DNA from: Prorocentrum cordatum
Lineage: Eukaryota; Sar; Dinophyceae; Prorocentrales; Prorocentraceae
Direction of reading: 5' to 3'
DNA length: 22,500 nucleotides
Assembly (NCBI GenBank): GCA_963575745.1
Contig: CAUYUJ010014621.1
Span: 351,095 to 373,594, forward strand
The notes under the pieces are model-generated. The model was not told the origin of the DNA and searched no databases. It saw only the letters and a list, made by a program, of their open reading frames with translations. This document shows, piece by piece, positions 17,841 to 22,500 of the stretch (its first letter is position 1; the number at the start of each line of letters is the position of its first letter). Both the position numbers and the translations under genes were made by a program.

Positions 17841-18226
17841 TCGGCGCACCCTTTAGACGATTCAGGCGTCACCTTGCCAACTACAACGTCAAAGTGCCAG
17901 GACTCATCTGAGTTGCGGCATCGTTCTGAGCTGGGACGCTAGTGGGCGTCTGCAGCAGTGGCATATGTTGCATCTGAGTACACGCAGGTGTTTGAGGCGT
18001 CTGCGGTGCACCGAAGGGTGTCCAGCAGTTGGCGAGAGGTCAAGGAATTGAGCTTTTTTATAGGCAGGTGCATTTGTGGCATATACAATTCAAGGGTGGT
18101 TTGGCGTGGACGCTACTTCACTGTGAAGCACTCACAGAGCTGGTGGTAGTAAATTTCGATACGCACCCGGAGCCAGTTTTCCGACATAGCCCCCTGGGGA
18201 TTCCTAAGGACATTTGGGGTTCTTAT
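17841..18226. other. No recognisable feature (386 bp)
   Basis: Unique sequence of moderate GC without visible repeats, codon bias or RNA gene signatures, lying before the large microsatellite block. Confidence 0.5.
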
Positions 18227-18257
18227 CCTCCTCCTCCTCCTCCTCCTCCTCCCTCCC
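18227..18257. repeat. TCC trinucleotide microsatellite
   Basis: A (CTC)10-like run, a small forerunner of the large pyrimidine tract at 18884. Confidence 0.9.
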
Positions 18258-18360
18258 CTTCTTCGCCTGCCATGCTGCTGATGAGCTTGTCACCCGACGA
18301 CGACCACTGCGACAACAACGTCGACGCCCACTACAATGATGACGGTGACCAGCGACTGCG

Positions 18361-18780
<420 letters not shown>

Positions 18781-18883
18781 GCCGCGCCCCGCAAGAGGCG
18801 CGCTCCTTCGCGACGGCCCGCTCTGGCTGCTCAGCGCGCACTGCCGGGGTGAAATCGCCCAGGAGGGCTTGGTGGGCCTCCTT

Positions 18884-19816
18884 GTCGCCTTTCCTCCTTC
18901 TCCTCCTCCCCCTCCTCCTCCTTCCCCTCCTCCTCCTCCTCCTCTTCCTCCTCCTCCTCCTTCCCTCCTCCTCCTCCTCCTCCTCTCCTCCTCCCCTCCT
19001 CCTCCTCCTTCCTCCTCCCTCCTCCTCCTCCTCCTCCTCCTCCTCCTCATCATCCTTCTCCTCGTCCTCCTCCTCCTCCTCCTCCCCTCCTCCTCCTCCT
19101 TCTCATTCCGTCTCCTCCTGCTCCTCCTTCTCCTCCCTCCTCCCCCTCCTCCTCCTCCTCCTCCCTCTCTCCTCCTCCTTCTCCTTCTCCTCCTCCTCAT
19201 GCTCCTTCTCCTCCTCCCCCTCTCCTGCCTCCTCCTCCTCCTCCTCCCTCCTCCTCCTCCTCCTCCTCCTCCTCCTCCTCCTCCTCCACCCTCCTCCTCC
19301 GCTCCTCCTCCTCTCCCCTCCTCCGCCTCCTCCTCCTCCTCCTCCTCCTCCTCCTCCTCCTCCTCCTCCTCCTCCTCTTTCTCCTCCTCCCCCCTCATCA
19401 TCCTCCTCCTCCTTCTTCTCCCTCTCCTCTCCTCTCCTCCTCCTCCTCCTCCTCCTCCTCCTCCTCCTCCTCCTCCTCCTCCTCCTCCTCCTCCTCCTCC
19501 TCCTCCCTCCTCCTCCTCTCCTCCTCCTCCTCCCTCCTCCCCCTTCTCCTCCTCTTCCCTTTCCTCCCCCTCCTCCTCCTTCTCATCCTTCTCCTCCTGC
19601 TCCTTCTTTCTCTCCTCCTCCTTCCTTCTCCTCCTCCTCCTCCTCCTCTCCTCCTCCTCCTCCTCCTCCTCCTCCTCCCCCTTCTCTTTCTTCTCCTCCC
19701 GCTGCGACTCCTCTTCTCCCTGTTCCCCCCTTATCGTCCTCCTGTTCCTGCTTCTCCCACTCCTCCTCCTCCTCCTCCTCCTCCTCCTCCTCCTCCTCCT
19801 CCTTCTCCTCCTCCTG
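18884..19816. repeat. Polypyrimidine (TCC/CTC)n tract, ~930 bp
   Basis: The plus strand is almost entirely C and T, mostly (CTC)n with CCC and CTT variants and a few catcat interruptions. The complementary strand is a continuous polypurine (GAG/GGA) tract, able in principle to form triplex or R-loop structures. A 525-codon minus-strand frame of Glu/Arg/Gly runs is a direct consequence of composition. Length may be unreliable in an assembly. Confidence 0.95.
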
Positions 19817-20009
19817 CTTCTTGGCACACATGCTTGCTGCTCTTCGGTCAGTCTCTCTGGGCGCGAAGTCTCGTGCTCGTCTGCCTCTGAGGTCGACCCC
19901 TCCGACATCCAATCCCAAGCCTGCTTCTTTTATCTGCTCCTCATTGTCTTGCTCGTCGGCTACCTCGTCACCGGTCACACTTCTCGCAGCCCGAGCGGAT
20001 CCTCTTCTA

Positions 20010-20475
20010 CGGGCAGCCGTTCCACGGACTCTCACGCTTCCTGGCCCCCTCCAGGCGGAACTTGCCTTCGTCGACGCGGAACCCGAGTGGTGGGACCACG
20101 ATGGCGAGGTGGAAGCCGAAGCTGCACTGGTGCGGGAGGGAGGGCCGCACCCCCCCGTCCTGGCGCTGCAGCACGAGGGGCCAAAATGCCCTCCACCTCC
20201 CGCACAGCCACCGACTGTTCGCGATGCGCCTCCTGCTGTTCACCGCCTTCCGCCTTTCGCCCCTCTGCCTGCGCGTCCCCTTCTTCTGCCATCCTTTGCA
20301 AGAAGCTGCATGTCAACCGGCAGGTACGTCCGGTGAACCGGGAGGCCCCGAACAGAATGGGTTCGAAGCGTGTTGCCTCACGCAATTCGTGCAACTGGAA
20401 CTCGTATCCGCCTGCAGGCTGCTGTGAGTGACGCCTCCAGGAGGCGCCACGCAGTGCGCCGGGTACTTTTGCTTA
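20010..20475 (-). pseudogene. Minus-strand coding remnant of unknown family
   Basis: The frame opens after a TAA near 20475 and reads through YEFQLHELREATRFEPILFG and an acidic/Gln-rich part (MAEEGDAQAEGRKAEGGEQQ, start near 20290). At a seven-C run on the plus strand (20150-20156) the GC3-rich frame changes to one reading DGGVRPSLPHQCSFGFHLAI and then FRVDEGKFRLEG, with a stop at 20007-20009. The second part has C or G at nearly every third codon position, much stronger than the opposite strand. Further weak minus-strand coding-like sequence (SVTGDEVADEQDNEEQ) lies just downstream, around 19935-19985, in a third frame. No domain is recognised. The frame change at a homopolymer may be a mutation or a sequencing error. 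Confidence 0.4.
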
Positions 20476-20499
20476 GTTGATCGGCCAGTGTGCACGCCC

Positions 20500-20772
20500 A
20501 TGGGCTGCCGCAGCCTACGGCACGAACGAACGAACATGGGCCTCTCCTGAGGCGGCCCGCCAACGCGCGGTCGCGCGTGGCGGGTGCAGGCGCGGGCGGC
20601 ACCGTCCGCCGCCAGAGGCTCGCTCATCTCTTCGACGCTCGTGGGAGGCAGGCCTGGCAGGGCCGCGGCCGTCCCGGCGGGGGCCGAGGGGAATCCGGCT
20701 CTACAGGCTTGCCGCGGAGCTGGAGGCCAGCGAGGTGGGCTGGATACTCGCGGGCTGTCCGCGCGCCCTTTA
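20500..20772 (+). other. Weak plus-strand coding-like segment
   Basis: The last ~28 codons before a TAA at 20770-20772 (LYRLAAELEASEVGWILAG) look protein-like and GC3-rich. The upstream part of the same frame is Arg-rich and unconvincing. It could be the end of an exon or chance. Downstream, ctgcc(g/a)acggggctt is directly repeated at about 20783 and 20804. Confidence 0.2.
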
Positions 20773-21082
20773 ACGTGCGATCCTGCCGACGGGGCTTCTG
20801 ATACTGCCAACGGGGCTTTGGAAGTGAGGCCCCCGTGCTGCTCGATCCTGCTAGGCCGTTCCTGCAAAGGTTGCAGGTGGAACGGCACTGCAGCGTTGAC
20901 CCCAGCACAAGAAGCCCATCTTCGCGGCCAAGAACTGGCCAATCGTGTGTCTCTCTGGGCGTCGAGCTGGCCCCCGTCACTCTTCGTGCGCCGTGCCCAA
21001 GGACAATTTCTTTTTCTCGGATCGACTGGTACGTGGACTACAGCGAAGGCCAGTCCACAAGAAACCTTCCATCAAAAACCCA

Positions 21083-21196
21083 ACCCTGAGACCCTAGGAC
21101 GTCCATCGATTTTTGGTGTGGGAGCGTCACGCTTTCCACCGCAAAACCGTCGAAACCCAAGAAACCCAGGGCACCCTGGAGGCAAGCAGGGTGTTT
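21083..21196 (-). CDS. Conserved 38-codon coding segment, copy 1 (partial)
   Basis: On the minus strand the segment reads KHPACLQGALGFLGFDGFA and continues VESVTLPHQKSMDVLGSQG. Compared with copy 2 (21784-21898), 14 of 16 substitutions are silent third-position changes in this frame, and the other two are a Val/Met and a Met/Val exchange. This is the pattern of purifying selection on protein, so I call it coding although the whole gene is not visible. The minus frame stays open from about 21361 to a stop at 21038-21040, but flanking sequence diverges between copies. It may be an exon: the segment is followed by caggGTtgg here and caggGCtag in copy 2, and dinoflagellates are known to use GT and GC donors. 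The protein family is not recognised. Confidence 0.6.
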
Positions 21197-21783
21197 CTTG
21201 GCACGGGTCTTCACTGTACGTCTTCGGCGTCTTTCACTGCGAAGGCGTCGCGCCCGCATGTCGTGCATCGCCAGGTCAGTCTTCCCTCCGCCACGAGGCC
21301 GGCGGCCGAGGGGACATTTGCCAGGTTGGGTCTTGGCCACGGAGAACCTCTCGCGCAGCACCTGGGCCTACGGTCAACCCGCACAGTAAGGATGGGCAAC
21401 CTTCCCAAGGGGACCTTTGCATCCTTGCCCTTGGGCCCATCCTTGGCCGCTTTCGCTGGCCGCGCTTATGCCCGCACAGTGCCGGCAGGGCCTACCAAGG
21501 CACTTGCATCATTACCGCGCATCCTTATGATACGGGTCGGCTGTAATCCGCTGCTTGTCCCTCTTGGCTCCACGTGGGAAGATCTGGGCGTCGACCCGCT
21601 GGCGCTGGTCTTGCGTTCCGTGCCGTCTTCCTCGCGGTCTCACGAGTGCGACGCCAACGGAGGCTGCCTCGGCCACCCAGATGGATGCCCGTCGCCGACC
21701 GATGCTGATTGTGCCGCCGTGGACGCCATCGCCGACGCTGCAGTAGGGGCCCGACCACAAGAAGCCTTCCACCAAGAAGACTA

Positions 21784-21898
21784 GCCCTGAGACCCCAGAA
21801 CGTCCACGGATTTTTGGTGCGGGAGAGTCACGCTCTCCATGGGCAAAGCCATCGAAGCCCAAGAAACCCAGGGCACCCTGCAGGCACGCAGGGTGCTT
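21784..21898 (-). CDS. Conserved 38-codon coding segment, copy 2 (partial, +1 base)
   Basis: It reads KHPACLQGALGFLGFDGFA exactly as copy 1, then has one extra C before MESVTLPHQKSVDVLGSQG, then TAG where copy 1 has TGG. The extra base puts the two halves in different frames, so either copy 2 is recently inactivated, the base is an error, or the two halves are separate exons or units. Nucleotide similarity to copy 1 extends about 35 bp upstream and 40 bp downstream on the minus strand without the codon-phase signal. Spacing between copies is about 700 bp. Confidence 0.5.
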
Positions 21899-21922
21899 AC
21901 TGGCAGGGGCCCCCACTGCACG

Positions 21923-22500
21923 AACGACACCCTCGAGCCGCGGCCCCCGCTCGGCGACGCGAGAGCCTGTCCGACCACGAGCTCGACCACAGCTTCGGCC
22001 CCGGTGCGAGGCCTCCCCTTCATTGTTGGGACGCCACCGGGCAGGCTCGGGGGCGGCCAAGAAGGGGGGTGTGACGACTGGGGGTGTGTGACGACTAGGG
22101 GGGTGGGGATATCATGGCGCGGGCCATGGTATCTCCCCGGATCTCATAGCGCTTCTTCTCATTTCAATACGTCCCGGGCGCCCCCCTCCTGGGCCGCGCA
22201 CGTGCCGCCGGTCATGATTTGCGCCTCCCCCTTTTGCACGCCCCCCTCTTGGCCGCTCCCGACAGGCGTCCTCTTCGCGGGCGACCATGCCGTGCAGGTC
22301 CCGGCCGGCTGGCAGCTCGTCCGACCCTGCGCCTCCTGGAGGCGATGCTAACGGTCTCGCCTGGCGGGGGGCACCCGCCTGCAACTGCCGGTGCGACGCT
22401 GCAGAGAGCCAGCGGCTCGCCTGGAGACGCTCGTCTTCCTGGTGCCCGTGCTGCTCTGCAAGGCGCCCTCGACGCTCTCTCGCTCGGGGTGCGGGGATTC
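21923..22500. other. No certain gene; small repeats at 22064-22135
   Basis: A minus-strand frame around 21905-22010 reads protein-like (EAVVELVVGQALASPSGG) and runs toward copy 2 of the coding segment, but in a different phase, so it may be a neighbouring exon. A direct repeat of gtgtgacgact occurs at 22069 and 22086. An imperfect palindrome (gatatcatggc...gccatggtatc) spans about 22108-22133. The rest up to the window edge is GC-rich with overlapping open frames and no recognisable features. Confidence 0.35.

Larger units (their letters stand above)
21050..21922. repeat. Direct repeat pair, 700-bp period
   Basis: Segments of about 170 bp at 21050-21220 and 21750-21922 are roughly 80% identical by eye and in the same orientation. 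Each includes the coding segment above and a small palindrome (ccagggcaccctg). The ~530 bp between them is not clearly duplicated, except for a gggcgtcga word with weak surrounding similarity (20957 and 21588). It is best read as tandem duplication of an exon-containing block rather than LTRs, since no retroelement genes lie between. Confidence 0.7.

Noticed and set aside
21050-21922. LTR retrotransposon with short LTRs
   Set aside because: The repeats lack TG...CA ends, primer-binding or polypurine sites and any retroelement gene between them; the codon-phase pattern fits duplicated coding sequence better.

Overview
This is nuclear DNA from a dinoflagellate. The deciding evidence is a 22-nt match, with one mismatch, to the dinoflagellate spliced leader (DinoSL) at 8496-8517, at the 5' end of a GC3-rich, intron-less coding region. 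GC richness, many satellites and microsatellites, CG-alternating runs and very low gene density agree. I cannot name the genus. No rRNA, tRNA, CRISPR or bacterial operon structure is visible.

Layout. 1-1240: no recognisable gene, one GTC microsatellite. 1239-3240: a cluster of fold-back (terminal-inverted-repeat, TIR) elements and minisatellites, including a diverged segmental duplication (1798-2312 and 2766-3237) in which each copy is split by a different fold-back element. 3361-3926: a 23-bp minisatellite, then a ~510-bp TAGCT pentamer array. 3988-5809: eight units of a ~210-bp satellite whose core can fold into a hairpin. One unit carries a 145-bp hAT-like MITE (non-autonomous TIR element) with an 8-bp target duplication. 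5810-7930: CT/GA tracts, G-rich degenerate repeats and small tandem repeats. 7935-16880: five higher-order satellite units (~1.0-1.6 kb each after removing the insertion). Each is built from ~290-bp sub-repeats, and units 3 and 4 carry 560-635 bp of GTC expansion. The first unit is interrupted by the SL-tagged processed retrogene (8496 to about 10555). 16900-18220: AT-rich patch, GT microsatellite and a decayed repeat. 18227-19816: (GAC)n, (GGCGAC)n and a ~930-bp polypyrimidine (TCC)n tract. 19820-22500: protein-coding remnants, chiefly on the minus strand.

Functional content. The only region with a clear mRNA-like structure is the retrogene: SL relic, 96-nt 5' UTR, about 505 codons with four single-base phase changes, and a probable 3' UTR. 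The clearest sign of selected protein coding lies elsewhere, in two 38-codon minus-strand segments about 700 bp apart (21083-21196 and 21784-21898). They differ by 16 substitutions, of which 14 are silent third-position changes and two are Met/Val exchanges. I found no set of genes working together. The window is mainly a record of satellite amplification, small TIR-element insertion and mRNA retroposition.
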